Positions 7,542 to 16,094 of a DNA stretch of 45,224 nt are shown here, piece by piece; positions within the stretch are counted from its first letter, which is position 1, and every line of letters starts with the position of its first letter. The translations under genes and the position numbers were made by a program. The notes beneath the pieces were generated by a model that did no database searches, had not been told where the DNA came from, and saw only the letters and a program-made list of their open reading frames with translations. The stretch is taken from the NCBI GenBank assembly GCA_937921035.1, contig CALEUL010000037.1, positions 1-45,224 on the forward strand. Reading direction: 5' to 3'. The stretch is from an uncultured Porphyromonadaceae bacterium (GTDB lineage: Bacteria > Bacteroidota > Bacteroidia > Bacteroidales > Muribaculaceae).

Positions 7542-8899
7542 CGACAGCAGCACAAGCCTTAGGGCAGTATCTTGAACTGTGGCGCGCAAACGCCCCGCTG
7601 GAACGCCCGGCACTGTTGGCCGAGGCTTCCGACAAGGCCTCCCGCGACCTTCCGGCCGCCATCGCGGCCTTCCGCCACGACCCGCAGGATTTGCGGCAGT
7701 GCCAGGCCGACGCCATGTTCGCGCCGGACTACGGCGTCAACCTGGGTGGCGTTACGATGAATGCCGACGTGGCGGCCTCGTTCCACTGCGGCGTTCCCCA
7801 GCTGAACAGCCTGCTGTGCGTGGTGGCCAATGACTCAGTGCATATAACATGCGCCGACAGGCTCCCCTCCGGGCTTGAAATCTACAGTCTGCGCGATGTT
7901 CCCGAGAAATACATGTCGGACGCCTCGGCCATGCTTGGCACCGACGACAGCGCGGCATCACTTATCAACAGTCTCCTGCTCACCGACGGCCTGTACATCC
8001 GCGTTGCCGAAGGCGTCTGTGTGGAAAAGCCGGTGCAGATTGTGAACATCTTCAACAGCACGCTACCCATGCTTACGCCGCGGCGCATACTTGTGCACGC
8101 CTGCCGCGGGGCACAGATAAAAATACTACTCTGCGACCATTCGCAGACACCAGCCACGGCGCATCTGAACTCGCAGAACGTGCGCATCGCCGCCGAGGAG
8201 GACGCACGCGTGGAACTCTACGACATCGAGGAAAGCTCTGATGCCACGTCCCGCGTATGGCACCTGCACGCCACACAGGATAGCCGCTCGGCGCTTACCG
8301 TATGCACGGCATTCCTCCACGGAGGATGCACGCGCAACGAATATCGTATTGAAGTGAACGGCGACGACGCCGAGACCAGCATCAGCGGCCTCGCCGTATG
8401 CTCCGGCTGCCAGATCGCCGACAACCGCGCGACACTCATTCACCGCGGACACCGATGCCGCAGCCGCCAGCTGTTCAAGAACGCAATGTTCGACCGCTCG
8501 CTCGGCGCTTTCGGCGGCAAGATTATCGTGGAGGAAGGGGCAACAGCCACAGATGCCGTACAGACGAACCGCAACATGCTTGCATCGCCCGAGGCACGTA
8601 TGCTCACCGCCCCTCAGCTCGAGATATACTGCGACGACGTAAAATGCGGGCACGGCGCCACCACCGGGCAGCTTGACGAGCGCGCCCTGTTCTATATGCA
8701 GACACGCGGCGTTCCACGCGAACAGGCCATGATGATGCTCACGCAGGCCTTCATGGCCGACGTGGTAGACAATATTTCCTTTGAGGTGCTTCGGCAGCGC
8801 CTGCACGTGCTTGTTGAGAAACGGCTAAACGGTACTGCCGGAGGCTGCGACACGTGCGCCGCCACATGCCGCACGGCAGAAAACAAGGAGGAGTTATGA
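7538..8899 (+). CDS. sufD: Fe-S cluster assembly protein SufD
   Basis: 453-residue partner of SufB in the scaffold complex. The N-terminus is a helical region, and the C-terminal half is the SufB/SufD beta-helix, recognised by GGKIIVEEGATATDAVQTN near residue 325, KCGHGATTGQLDE near residue 368 (the histidine corresponds to the SufD His that faces SufB's cysteine) and the terminal RALFYMQTRGVPREQA helix that binds SufC. It ends with cysteine-rich residues (GGCDTCAATC) that are not a conserved part of the family. The gene overlaps sufC by 4 bp and sufS by 4 bp. Identity between SufD proteins is low across phyla, so the order B-C-D-S supports the call. Confidence 0.95.
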   Translation: MTTAAQALGQYLELWRANAPLERPALLAEASDKASRDLPAAIAAFRHDPQDLRQCQADAMFAPDYGVNLGGVTMNADVAASFHCGVPQLNSLLCVVANDSVHITCADRLPSGLEIYSLRDVPEKYMSDASAMLGTDDSAASLINSLLLTDGLYIRVAEGVCVEKPVQIVNIFNSTLPMLTPRRILVHACRGAQIKILLCDHSQTPATAHLNSQNVRIAAEEDARVELYDIEESSDATSRVWHLHATQDSRSALTVCTAFLHGGCTRNEYRIEVNGDDAETSISGLAVCSGCQIADNRATLIHRGHRCRSRQLFKNAMFDRSLGAFGGKIIVEEGATATDAVQTNRNMLASPEARMLTAPQLEIYCDDVKCGHGATTGQLDERALFYMQTRGVPREQAMMMLTQAFMADVVDNISFEVLRQRLHVLVEKRLNGTAGGCDTCAATCRTAENKEEL

Positions 8900-10113
8900 A
8901 ATACGATGTAGAAGCCATCAGGCGCGATTTTCCCATACTGCAGCGCACTGTCTTCGGGAAACCTCTGGTATACCTGGACAACGCAGCCACAAGCCAGACG
9001 CCCAATCAGGTTGTAGGCGAGATAGAACGCATGTACACTCACGAGAAAGCCAATGTGCACCGCGGGGTGCACTGCATGTCGCAGGAAGCGACGGCATCTG
9101 TCGAGGCTACCCGTGAATGCGTGCGCCGATTCATCAACGCCGATTCTATCGAGGAAGTGATTTTTACGTCCGGCGCCACAGGTTCGCTCAACCTCGTGGC
9201 CTCGAGCTACGGGCAGCTTCTTGAGGATGGCGACGAAATTATACTCAGCGTGATGGAGCACCACTCCAACATCGTTCCGTGGCAGCTGCTGCAGGCCCGC
9301 AAGAAAATCGCCATTAAAGTTATTCCGATACATCCCGACGGAAGTCTGGATTTAGAAGTATACCACTCTCTCTTTACCGAGCGCACCCGTCTTGTATCCG
9401 TATGCCACGCGTCCAACGTTCTTGGCACAGTCAACCCCATACGCGAGATGGCCTCCTACGCCCACGAACACGGCGCGGTGTTCTGCTGCGACGGCGCTCA
9501 GGGCATACCCCACCACAAGGTGGACGTGCAGGAGCTCGGGGTGGATTTCTATGCCTTCTCGTCGCACAAGATGTACGGTCCCTGCGGCGTGGGCGTGCTG
9601 TACGGACGGCGCGACCTGCTCGAGAAGATGCCTCCATATCAGGGCGGCGGCGAAATGATAGGACATGTTAGCTTCAGCGGCACGACATGGGCCGACCTGC
9701 CGTACAAATTCGAGGCGGGTACTCCGGATTTTGTTGATATCGCCGCACTTAAAAAGGCAGTTAAATATATCGAGGACATAGGAATAGAAAACATCGAGGC
9801 CCACGAACACGACCTGCTTGAATATACAACCGAAAAAATGCTTGCCATACCCGGCATCCGTATCTTCGGCACCGCTCCGGGCAAGAGTGCGATAATTTCC
9901 TTCCTTATAGGTAGCGCCCACCATTACGACACCGGCATCCTTCTTGACCGCATGGGCATAGCCGTACGCACCGGCCACCACTGCGCCCAGCCTCTGATGG
10001 AAGTATTAGGCATAGAAGGCACCGTGCGCGCCTCGTTTGGCCTGTACAACACACGCGCCGAGGCCGACGCATTCATCGCCGCCCTCACGCGTGTAGCCCA
10101 AATGTTGTATTAA
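8896..10113 (+). CDS. sufS: Cysteine desulfurase SufS
   Basis: PLP enzyme that takes sulfur from cysteine, giving alanine and a persulfide that feeds the SufBCD scaffold. 405 residues. The N-terminal VEAIRRDFPIL and YLDNAATSQTP are typical of group II desulfurases. The PLP lysine is in SSHKMYGP (Lys225), and the active-site cysteine is in RTGHHCAQP (Cys363). I chose the ATG at 8896, which overlaps the sufD stop (ATGA) and gives the normal N-terminus; a further upstream in-frame start inside sufD adds 14 unrelated residues. No SufE or SufU partner is encoded in the window. The stop codon abuts the stop of the convergent small lipoprotein gene. Confidence 0.97.
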   Translation: MKYDVEAIRRDFPILQRTVFGKPLVYLDNAATSQTPNQVVGEIERMYTHEKANVHRGVHCMSQEATASVEATRECVRRFINADSIEEVIFTSGATGSLNLVASSYGQLLEDGDEIILSVMEHHSNIVPWQLLQARKKIAIKVIPIHPDGSLDLEVYHSLFTERTRLVSVCHASNVLGTVNPIREMASYAHEHGAVFCCDGAQGIPHHKVDVQELGVDFYAFSSHKMYGPCGVGVLYGRRDLLEKMPPYQGGGEMIGHVSFSGTTWADLPYKFEAGTPDFVDIAALKKAVKYIEDIGIENIEAHEHDLLEYTTEKMLAIPGIRIFGTAPGKSAIISFLIGSAHHYDTGILLDRMGIAVRTGHHCAQPLMEVLGIEGTVRASFGLYNTRAEADAFIAALTRVAQMLY

Positions 10114-10515
10114 TCAGCGCCTTGGCGTGGAAGCTCCCGGAGTGGCGAATCCGCCATTTCCGGGACGCATTGTTCCGTCGATTACCGTAGGCACCCTATT
10201 GCCGGGATTCGCGTTCACGGGACCGGAAGGACGGTTGACGCCTGGATTCGACGGAGGTACCACCGGCCCTATGCCCGGATTGAGAACAGGGTAATGCGGA
10301 CGCGGTGGCGGAGGAACAGGGTTGGGCACGGGGCCGAGATTCCATGCGGGAGAATCCCAACCCCATCCCCAGTACGGATTGACAACAGGCTCTGAACCGT
10401 AATAAGGCCCGGGGCCGCCGGAATCGACATCCACGCCGAAACCAAGGTCGGCACATCCCGTCAGCATCAAGGCCGCGGCGACGGCGACAAAGCTATTGTA
10501 CACGGTAATTTTCAT
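10114..10515 (-). CDS. Small proline/glycine-rich lipoprotein, function unknown
   Basis: 133 residues. The signal peptide has the lipobox LTGC with Cys21. The mature protein is low-complexity: a PYYGSEPVVNPYWGWGWDSP aromatic stretch, a PNPVPPPPRPHYPVLNP polyproline segment, then PGVNRP/PGNRVP repeats and a basic STPRR end. No catalytic domain is visible. The composition suggests an envelope-exposed spacer or structural lipoprotein, but that is only inference. I selected the start at 10515 because it begins the signal peptide; an upstream in-frame ATG at 10587 would add 24 residues and bury it. It is divergent from rsgA and its stop abuts the sufS stop. Confidence 0.65.
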   Translation of the reverse strand: MKITVYNSFVAVAAALMLTGCADLGFGVDVDSGGPGPYYGSEPVVNPYWGWGWDSPAWNLGPVPNPVPPPPRPHYPVLNPGIGPVVPPSNPGVNRPSGPVNANPGNRVPTVIDGTMRPGNGGFATPGASTPRR

Positions 10516-10587
10516 ATTTTCTTTTTTTTGCTTTATATCTAAAACAATTAAATCAGCCAAAAGGACGGGAATATTGTATATTTTCAT

Positions 10588-10595
10588 TAACTTTG
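10588..10595 (+). promoter_or_regulatory. -7 element immediately before rsgA
   Basis: TAACTTTG fits TAnnTTTG and ends only 3 bases before the rsgA ATG. No TTTG lies at the expected -33 distance. If used, transcription would begin at or just after the start codon. Confidence 0.45.
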
Positions 10596-10598
10596 GGC

Positions 10599-11552
10599 AT
10601 GATTTACCAAGGAACGATAATCCGTAACACCGGCTCGCACTATGTTGCGAGGCTTGCCGACGGATCTGAAATGAAATGCCTCGCCAAAGGCAATTTCAGA
10701 ATAAAAGGCATACGCACAACCAATCCCGTTGCCGTCGGCGACCACGTAGAGCTTTCCGCCCCCGGCCCCGACGGTGTTTCATTTATACGCGCGGTGTTGC
10801 CGCGGCGCAACTATATTATACGCCGCGCCAGCAATCTGTCGAAAGCAGCCCACATAATAGCCGCCAATGTGGATTGCGCCATGCTTGTTGCCACACTGGC
10901 ACATCCCACCACATCCACAACATTCATCGACCGCTTTCTGGCGACCGCGGAGGCATATTCTGTGAAACCGCTGCTGGTAATAAACAAGACCGACCTACTT
11001 TCCGACGAAGACGACCGCGAGCTGCTTGAGGCGGTTCTGTACCTGTACCGCAGCATAGGTTATGATGCAATGGCAGTCTCCGCACACACTGGCGACGGAC
11101 TGCCAGAACTCAAAGAAACGCTCGCGGGCAAGGTTACCCTTATATCCGGGAACTCCGGCGTTGGCAAATCCACACTTATCAACGCCCTTATCCCGGGCAT
11201 ACAGCAACGCACTGCGGAGATTTCGGCCGTACACGACACCGGCATGCACACAACCACCTTTTCCGAGATGTTCACCCTGCCAGGCGGCGGAGAAATTATC
11301 GATACTCCGGGCATACGCGGTTTCGGTGTATTCGACTTCGAGGCCGAGCAGGTAGGCCACTATTTTCCAGAGATATTCCGCGAGTCGGACGGTTGCCGGT
11401 TCGGAAACTGCACGCATACGCACGAGCCCGGCTGCGCCGTACTTAAGGCATTGGAAGAAAACCGTATAGCCCAGTCGCGCTACAATTCGTACATGAGCAT
11501 CCTCGAGGAAATATCCGACCCCGGTTCCGACAAATACAGAAAACCTTATTAA
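10599..11552 (+). CDS. rsgA: Ribosome small subunit-dependent GTPase RsgA
   Basis: Circularly permuted GTPase of 317 residues that helps late maturation of the 30S subunit. Domains in order are an N-terminal OB fold (GTIIRNTGSHYVARL... GNFRIKGIRTTNPVAVGDHVE), the permuted GTPase with G4 (VINKTD), G5 (SAHTG), G1 (GNSGVGKST) and G3 (DTPGIRGF), and a C-terminal zinc finger with the ligands in CRFGNCTHTHEPGC. All key residues are present. The start is the ATG at 10599, matching the short N-terminus normal for the family; a TTG two codons upstream lies inside the -7 element. It is followed by the GH20 gene after 35 bp. Confidence 0.96.
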   Translation: MIYQGTIIRNTGSHYVARLADGSEMKCLAKGNFRIKGIRTTNPVAVGDHVELSAPGPDGVSFIRAVLPRRNYIIRRASNLSKAAHIIAANVDCAMLVATLAHPTTSTTFIDRFLATAEAYSVKPLLVINKTDLLSDEDDRELLEAVLYLYRSIGYDAMAVSAHTGDGLPELKETLAGKVTLISGNSGVGKSTLINALIPGIQQRTAEISAVHDTGMHTTTFSEMFTLPGGGEIIDTPGIRGFGVFDFEAEQVGHYFPEIFRESDGCRFGNCTHTHEPGCAVLKALEENRIAQSRYNSYMSILEEISDPGSDKYRKPY

Positions 11553-11587
11553 TAAACCACTTATAAAACCAAACACCAACCTGATCA

Positions 11588-13240
11588 ATGAAAAAGACCC
11601 TTGCAGCCCTCCTGACGGGCGTCGCCCTGTGCTCCTGCAGCCAGCGCCCCGGAGTTACAGCCGACTATCGCGTCGTTCCCCTACCGGGAAAGATTGAAGT
11701 TGACACCGCAGGCACCGCCGACAAGTTCTTCAAACTCGACAAGAACACTGTGATCTATTACTCCGACGCCAAGCTGGCCAACGAAGCGCAGTTTCTGGCC
11801 GAGTATCTCAAGCCTCTTACAGGTCTCGACCTCAGAATTTCCGCAAAAGAGCCATCGGGAAACTACATCGAGCTTGATATAGACGATGACATGACAAACG
11901 CCGAGGCATACAAGATAGACATCGATTCCGACAAGATAGACATTGAAGGCGGCAGCGCCGCAGGCGTGTTCTACGCCGTACAGACGCTGCGCAAATCCAT
12001 TCCCGAAGCAGGCATGCACGACGTAAACTACCCCGTAGGCGAAATAGAGGACGCACCGCGCTTCGGGTACCGCGGCGCACACTTCGACGTAGCCAGGCAC
12101 TTCTTCCCGGCCGATTCCGTAAAGACATACCTGGACATGATGGCACTCCACAACATGAACACCTTCCACTGGCACCTCACCGAGGACCAGGGCTGGCGTA
12201 TAGAGAGCGACAAATATCCCCTGCTGACCGAGATCGGCAGCAAGCGTCCAGGCACAACCATAGGCCATAACACCGAAGAAATAGACACCATTCCCGTTGA
12301 AGGCTTCTATACCAAAGAGCAGATACGCGACATTATCGACTATGCCGCCAAGCGCCATATCACCATCATTCCCGAAATCGACCTCCCCGGCCACATGCAG
12401 GCAGCGCTTGCCGCATACCCCAACCTGGGCTGCACCGGAGGTCCGTACGAAGTATGGAAACGCTGGGGCGTCAGCACCGAAGTGCTCTGCGCCGGCAATG
12501 ACTCGGTATACGCTTTCCTCGATGGCGTTCTTGACGAACTCACCGACCTTTTCCCCTCGGAATACATCCACATCGGCGGCGACGAATGCCCAAAAATCGA
12601 ATGGGAGAAATGCCCCAAATGCCAGGCCAAAATCAAGGAACTCGGTCTGAAAAAAGACAAGGAACACACAGCGGAACAGAAGCTGCAGAGCCACGTTACC
12701 AAGCACGTGAGCGATTTCCTGGCCAGCAAGGGCCGCAAGATTATCGGCTGGGACGAAATTCTTGAAGGCGGTATCGCACCGGACGCCACAGTAATGTCGT
12801 GGCGCGGCGAGGCCGGAGGCATCAAGGCATCCGACATGGGACACGATGTTATCATGACACCGAACACCTATCTCTATTTCGACTACTATCAGAGTCCCGA
12901 CCGCGACAAACAGCCCCTGGCTATCGGCGGCAACCTGCCTCTGGACAAGGTTTATTCCTACGAGCCTACCCCCGACACCATGTCGCCCGAGCAGAAAGCT
13001 CATATCAAGGGAGTACAGGCAAACCTGTGGACGGAATACGTGCCCACCTTCGCACACGCGCAGTACATGGTCCTCCCGCGCTGGGGCGCACTTGCCGAAA
13101 TACAGTGGATGCAGCCCGGAACTCGTGACTACAAGGAATTCTACGAGCGCCTTAAACACCTCACCAAAATCTACGAGGCCGAAGGCTACAACTACTGCAC
13201 ACTTGCTTTCGAAGACGAAAACGCCGGCGCGGTAAAATAA
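11588..13240 (+). CDS. Beta-N-acetylhexosaminidase (GH20), lipoprotein
   Basis: Exo-acting hexosaminidase that removes terminal GlcNAc or GalNAc from glycans using substrate-assisted catalysis. 550 residues, with a signal peptide and lipobox-like CSC (Cys17), so it is probably anchored in the outer membrane or periplasm. A GH20b alpha/beta domain occupies about residues 25-150, followed by the GH20 TIM barrel starting at FGYRGAHFDVARHFFP. The catalytic pair is Asp332-Glu333 in HIGGDECPK. Substrate-pocket tryptophans are seen in WHLTEDQGWR, GWDEI, MSWRG and the C-terminal NLWTEYV. In gut Bacteroidales such enzymes degrade mucin or host N-glycans. No PUL genes (susC/D) adjoin it. A strong intrinsic terminator follows. 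Confidence 0.95.
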   Translation: MKKTLAALLTGVALCSCSQRPGVTADYRVVPLPGKIEVDTAGTADKFFKLDKNTVIYYSDAKLANEAQFLAEYLKPLTGLDLRISAKEPSGNYIELDIDDDMTNAEAYKIDIDSDKIDIEGGSAAGVFYAVQTLRKSIPEAGMHDVNYPVGEIEDAPRFGYRGAHFDVARHFFPADSVKTYLDMMALHNMNTFHWHLTEDQGWRIESDKYPLLTEIGSKRPGTTIGHNTEEIDTIPVEGFYTKEQIRDIIDYAAKRHITIIPEIDLPGHMQAALAAYPNLGCTGGPYEVWKRWGVSTEVLCAGNDSVYAFLDGVLDELTDLFPSEYIHIGGDECPKIEWEKCPKCQAKIKELGLKKDKEHTAEQKLQSHVTKHVSDFLASKGRKIIGWDEILEGGIAPDATVMSWRGEAGGIKASDMGHDVIMTPNTYLYFDYYQSPDRDKQPLAIGGNLPLDKVYSYEPTPDTMSPEQKAHIKGVQANLWTEYVPTFAHAQYMVLPRWGALAEIQWMQPGTRDYKEFYERLKHLTKIYEAEGYNYCTLAFEDENAGAVK

Positions 13241-13258
13241 TAGCGCCATATTCCCACA

Positions 13259-13288
13259 GCGGGCCGCCGGTTGGTGGCCCGCTTTTTT
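13259..13288 (+). terminator. Rho-independent terminator of the GH20 gene
   Basis: Stem GCGGGCC (13259-13265) / GGCCCGC (13276-13282) with a 10-base loop, followed by six Ts. It lies 19 bp after the GH20 stop. Confidence 0.9.
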
Positions 13289-13371
13289 GTTGCGGGGTCC
13301 AAAACAGCGCATTTCGGAATTATTATAGAGAAAAAAGGCGAGAAGATGTGCGGGGGATAGATGAATTTTTG

Positions 13372-13379
13372 TAATTTTG
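13372..13379 (+). promoter_or_regulatory. -7 element of the yqeY-serS unit
   Basis: TAATTTTG fits TAnnTTTG and lies 51 bp before the yqeY-like ATG, just after a terminator. The -33 site is not a TTTG. It has the same local sequence, TTTGTAATTTTG, as the element before cvpA. Confidence 0.5.
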
Positions 13380-13430
13380 CCGTTTGAAACAGAACCGTAA
13401 AACTATTCCGAATATACCAATATTACAGAT

Positions 13431-13883
13431 ATGACCCTCTACGAAAAAATAGATGCCGAAATCAAGGCAGCGATGCTTGCTAAGGACCGCGTGCGCCTGC
13501 AGGCTCTGCGTGGCATCAAAAAAGAATTCATCGAAGGTAAGACAGCTCCCGGCTCGAACGGCGAGCTATCCGACGAAACCGCGACCAAGATTCTTGTAAA
13601 AATGGCCAAACAGCGCCGCGACAGCGCCGCTATCTATAAGGAACAGAACCGTCCGGACCTTGCAGAAGGCGAACTGGCGGAACTGACCGTGATTGAGGAA
13701 TACCTCCCCAAAGCAATGAGCGAGGAGGAACTCACCGCCGCCCTTGGGGAGATAATAGCAAAGGTAGGCGCCGCTTCGCCCGCCGACATGGGCAAGGTGA
13801 TGGGCGTTGCCACCAAGACCCTGGCCGGCCGTGCCGACGGTCGCGCTATTTCTGCAAAAGTGCGCGAGCTTCTTAACAAATAA
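13431..13883 (+). CDS. GatB/YqeY domain-containing protein
   Basis: 150 residues covering a single YqeY domain, the helical module also found at the tail of GatB in the Asp/Glu-tRNA amidotransferase. Typical features are the N-terminal LYEKIDAEIKAAMLAKDRVRLQALRGIKKE helix pair, an acidic VIEEYLPKAMSEEEL turn near residue 90, and the C-terminal ADMGKVMGVATKTLAGRADG motif. Free-standing YqeY proteins are presumed to bind tRNA or assist aminoacylation, without a proven role. It is 18 bp upstream of serS, which fits a translation-related job. Identification of the domain is sure; the function is not. Confidence 0.92.
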   Translation: MTLYEKIDAEIKAAMLAKDRVRLQALRGIKKEFIEGKTAPGSNGELSDETATKILVKMAKQRRDSAAIYKEQNRPDLAEGELAELTVIEEYLPKAMSEEELTAALGEIIAKVGAASPADMGKVMGVATKTLAGRADGRAISAKVRELLNK

Positions 13884-13901
13884 TCAGTAACACACTCCAT
13901 A

Positions 13902-15173
13902 ATGCTTACATTACAACAAATCAAGGCCGACCCGAAATTTATTGTCGAGCGCCTCGCCGTGAAGGGCTTCAATGGCGAAAAGCCCATAGCGCGCGTACTC
14001 GCCCTCGACGAGATGCGCCGCGAGCTGCAGCTTAAAAACGACAACGCCGCCGCCGAGCTGAACCGCATGGCCGCCACCATCGGCAAAGCCATGAAAGAAG
14101 GCCGCAAGGATGACGCCGAACAGGCAAAAGAGAAAGTGGCCATACTCAAGGAAGAGCAGAAAGCCCTTAACGACGAACTGCAGCGCACGCAGCAGGAAAT
14201 CGAGAACGAACTACTCAGCATCCCCAACATCCCCTACAGCGGCGTACCCGAAGGAACTTCCGCCGCCGACAACATAGTGGAGGTAACAGGCGGCCCCATG
14301 CCCGAGCTACCTGCGGACGCACTGCCCCACTGGGACCTTGCCAAGAAATACAACCTTATAGACTTCGACCTCGGCGTAAAGATTACCGGCGCCGGTTTCC
14401 CCGTATACATCGGCAAGGGCGCAAAACTGCAGCGCGCCCTCATCCAGTTCTTCCTGGACGAAGCCTCCAAGGCCGGATATCTGGAGATTCAGCCTCCGTA
14501 CGTGGTTAACGAAGCCTCTGGCTACGGCACGGGCCAGCTGCCCGACAAGGAAGGTCAGATGTACTTTGTAAATCTGGACAAGCTGTACCTTATTCCCACC
14601 GCCGAGGTACCTGTTACCAACCTGTACCGCGACGTAATCATCCCGCAGGAGAAGCTGCCCATCAAGAACTGCGCCTACTCCGCCTGCTTCCGCCGCGAAG
14701 CCGGCAGCTACGGCAAGGACGTGCGCGGCCTCAACCGCCTGCACCAGTTCGATAAAGTTGAAATCGTACGCATCGAGAAACCCGAGAACAGCTACGCTGC
14801 CCTCGAGGAAATGAAGGCGCACGTGCAGGGGCTCCTTGAAAAACTCGGTCTGCCCTGGCACATTCTTCGCCTGTGCGGCGGCGACATGAGCTTCACCTCC
14901 GCCATCACGTTCGACTTCGAGGTGTATTCCGCAGCACAGCAGCGCTGGCTGGAAGTATCGTCCGTTTCCAACTTCGAGACCTACCAGGCCAACCGTCTGA
15001 AATGCCGCTATCGCGGTGACGACAAGAAAACACACCTGTGCCACACCCTCAACGGCTCGGCACTGGCACTGCCGCGCATCGTCGCAGCCATTCTCGAGGA
15101 CTTCCAGACGCCAGAAGGAATCGTCGTTCCCGAATGCCTGCGCAAGTATACCGGATTCGATATCATCGACTAA
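13902..15173 (+). CDS. serS: Serine--tRNA ligase
   Basis: Class II aminoacyl-tRNA synthetase that charges tRNA-Ser (and tRNA-Sec where present). 423 residues. The N-terminal coiled-coil arm that grips the tRNA variable loop spans roughly residues 30-105 (RRELQLKNDNAAAELNRMA onward). Motif 2 is in CFRREAGSYGKDVRGLNRLHQF and motif 3 in NGSALALPRIVAAILE. The serine-binding TAEVPVTN and QPPYVVNEAS segments are present. It follows the yqeY-like gene by 18 bp, so the two are likely one operon. The transcript probably ends at the hairpin at 15267-15303. Confidence 0.98.
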   Translation: MLTLQQIKADPKFIVERLAVKGFNGEKPIARVLALDEMRRELQLKNDNAAAELNRMAATIGKAMKEGRKDDAEQAKEKVAILKEEQKALNDELQRTQQEIENELLSIPNIPYSGVPEGTSAADNIVEVTGGPMPELPADALPHWDLAKKYNLIDFDLGVKITGAGFPVYIGKGAKLQRALIQFFLDEASKAGYLEIQPPYVVNEASGYGTGQLPDKEGQMYFVNLDKLYLIPTAEVPVTNLYRDVIIPQEKLPIKNCAYSACFRREAGSYGKDVRGLNRLHQFDKVEIVRIEKPENSYAALEEMKAHVQGLLEKLGLPWHILRLCGGDMSFTSAITFDFEVYSAAQQRWLEVSSVSNFETYQANRLKCRYRGDDKKTHLCHTLNGSALALPRIVAAILEDFQTPEGIVVPECLRKYTGFDIID

Positions 15174-15191
15174 AAATACCCCGTTCGCAGT

Positions 15192-15223
15192 ATTGTGTAG
15201 GCCGCGGCAGCGGCGTAACTTTG
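15192..15223 (+). promoter_or_regulatory. Candidate promoter of a short RNA downstream of serS
   Basis: ATTG (15192-15195), 20 bp, then TAACTTTG (15216-15223), a full -7 match with a three-of-four -33. A transcript from here would meet the perfect 16-bp hairpin at 15267-15303 after about 40 nt. Confidence 0.4.
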
Positions 15224-15266
15224 CACTGTGATTATTAATTGGGGGTTTGAAACACATAAGCCCGTT

Positions 15267-15303
15267 CTGAAAGTTGCCTCCGGAGTGCGGAGGCAACTTT
15301 CAG
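15267..15303 (+). terminator. Perfect 16-bp hairpin after serS
   Basis: Arms 15267-15282 and 15288-15303 are perfectly complementary (CTGAAAGTTGCCTCCG and its reverse complement), with a 5-base loop GAGTG. No U-tract follows. It most likely ends serS transcription, or the short RNA that the upstream -7 element could start. Confidence 0.65.
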
Positions 15304-15346
15304 TTCATAGCCCCCTCTTCACCGTTCACTCTCCACCAAACATTTA

Positions 15347-15378
15347 TTTGTATATCAGCAAAAAAATGCGTACCTTTG
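15347..15378 (+). promoter_or_regulatory. rpsF operon promoter
   Basis: TTTG (15347-15350), 20 bp, then TACCTTTG (15371-15378). It lies 50 bp before the rpsF ATG, leaving a leader of about 45 nt. Confidence 0.8.
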
Positions 15379-15428
15379 CAGCCGGAAATAAAACAATCCA
15401 CGTAATTCATTAATTATCAACCAAACAA

Positions 15429-15800
15429 ATGCAGTACGAAACCGTTTTCATTTTAACTCCCGTTTTGTCTGATGCACAGATGAAGGAAGCGGTAGAGAAG
15501 TTTGCGAATGTACTCACCAGCAATGGTGCAGAAATCGTAAACTCCGAAGAATGGGGTCTGCGCAAGCTCGCCTATCCCATCGACAAAAAGTCCACTGGCT
15601 TCTACAGCCTCATCGAGTTCAACGCCGAACCCACCGTTATCGCAAAACTGGAAACAGCATTCCGCCGCGACGAACGCGTTCTTCGCTGGCTCACATTCCG
15701 TCAGGACAAATATGCCGCTGAATACGCCGCCAAGCGCCGCGCACGCCGCGCCCAGGCCGCAGCAGCACCCGTTCAACCCGTAGAAAACAAGGAGGACTAA
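15429..15800 (+). CDS. rpsF: 30S ribosomal protein S6
   Basis: 123 residues. The S6 fold is clear from YETVFILTPVLSD, the central WGLRKLAYPIDKKSTGFYSLIEF and RRDERVLRWLTFRQDK. S6 binds 16S rRNA as a heterodimer with S18, which is encoded 3 bp downstream. The C-terminal 25 residues are Ala/Arg-rich and then acidic (AAEYAAKRRARRAQAAAAP... ENKED), a variable tail. It leads the rpsF-rpsR-rplI operon. Confidence 0.98.
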   Translation: MQYETVFILTPVLSDAQMKEAVEKFANVLTSNGAEIVNSEEWGLRKLAYPIDKKSTGFYSLIEFNAEPTVIAKLETAFRRDERVLRWLTFRQDKYAAEYAAKRRARRAQAAAAPVQPVENKED

Positions 15801-15803
15801 ATC

Positions 15804-16073
15804 ATGGCACAGGCTCAATCCGAAATCCGTTACCTCACCCCCATGTCGGTGGACGTAAAGAAGAAAAAATACTGCCGTTTCAAACGTTTCGGCATCAACT
15901 TCGTAGACTACAAGGACCCGGAATTCCTCAAGAAATTCCTTAACGAGCAGGGCAAAATCCTTCCCCGCCGCATCACCGGCACCTCGCTGAAGTTCCAGCG
16001 CCGCGTGGCACAGGCCGTTAAGCGTGCCCGCCACCTCGCCCTTCTGCCCTACGTTACCGACCTTATGAAATAA
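15804..16073 (+). CDS. rpsR: 30S ribosomal protein S18
   Basis: 89 residues. The S18 signature is present as KKKYCRFKRFGINFVDYKD followed by ILPRRITGTSLKFQRRVAQAVKRARHLALLPY. It partners S6 in the 30S platform. It starts 3 bp after rpsF and ends 21 bp before rplI. Confidence 0.98.
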   Translation: MAQAQSEIRYLTPMSVDVKKKKYCRFKRFGINFVDYKDPEFLKKFLNEQGKILPRRITGTSLKFQRRVAQAVKRARHLALLPYVTDLMK

Positions 16074-16094
16074 CCCATTAACCGCCAGCACAAT

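Noticed and set aside
11681..13312. Long minus-strand open frame of 543 residues opposite the GH20 gene
   Set aside because: It is a shadow of the plus-strand gene; GC-rich third positions leave the antisense frame open, and the protein shows no domain or proper start.
15228..15413. 61-residue frame between serS and rpsF
   Set aside because: It runs through a perfect hairpin and the rpsF promoter; no conserved motif or sensible composition.
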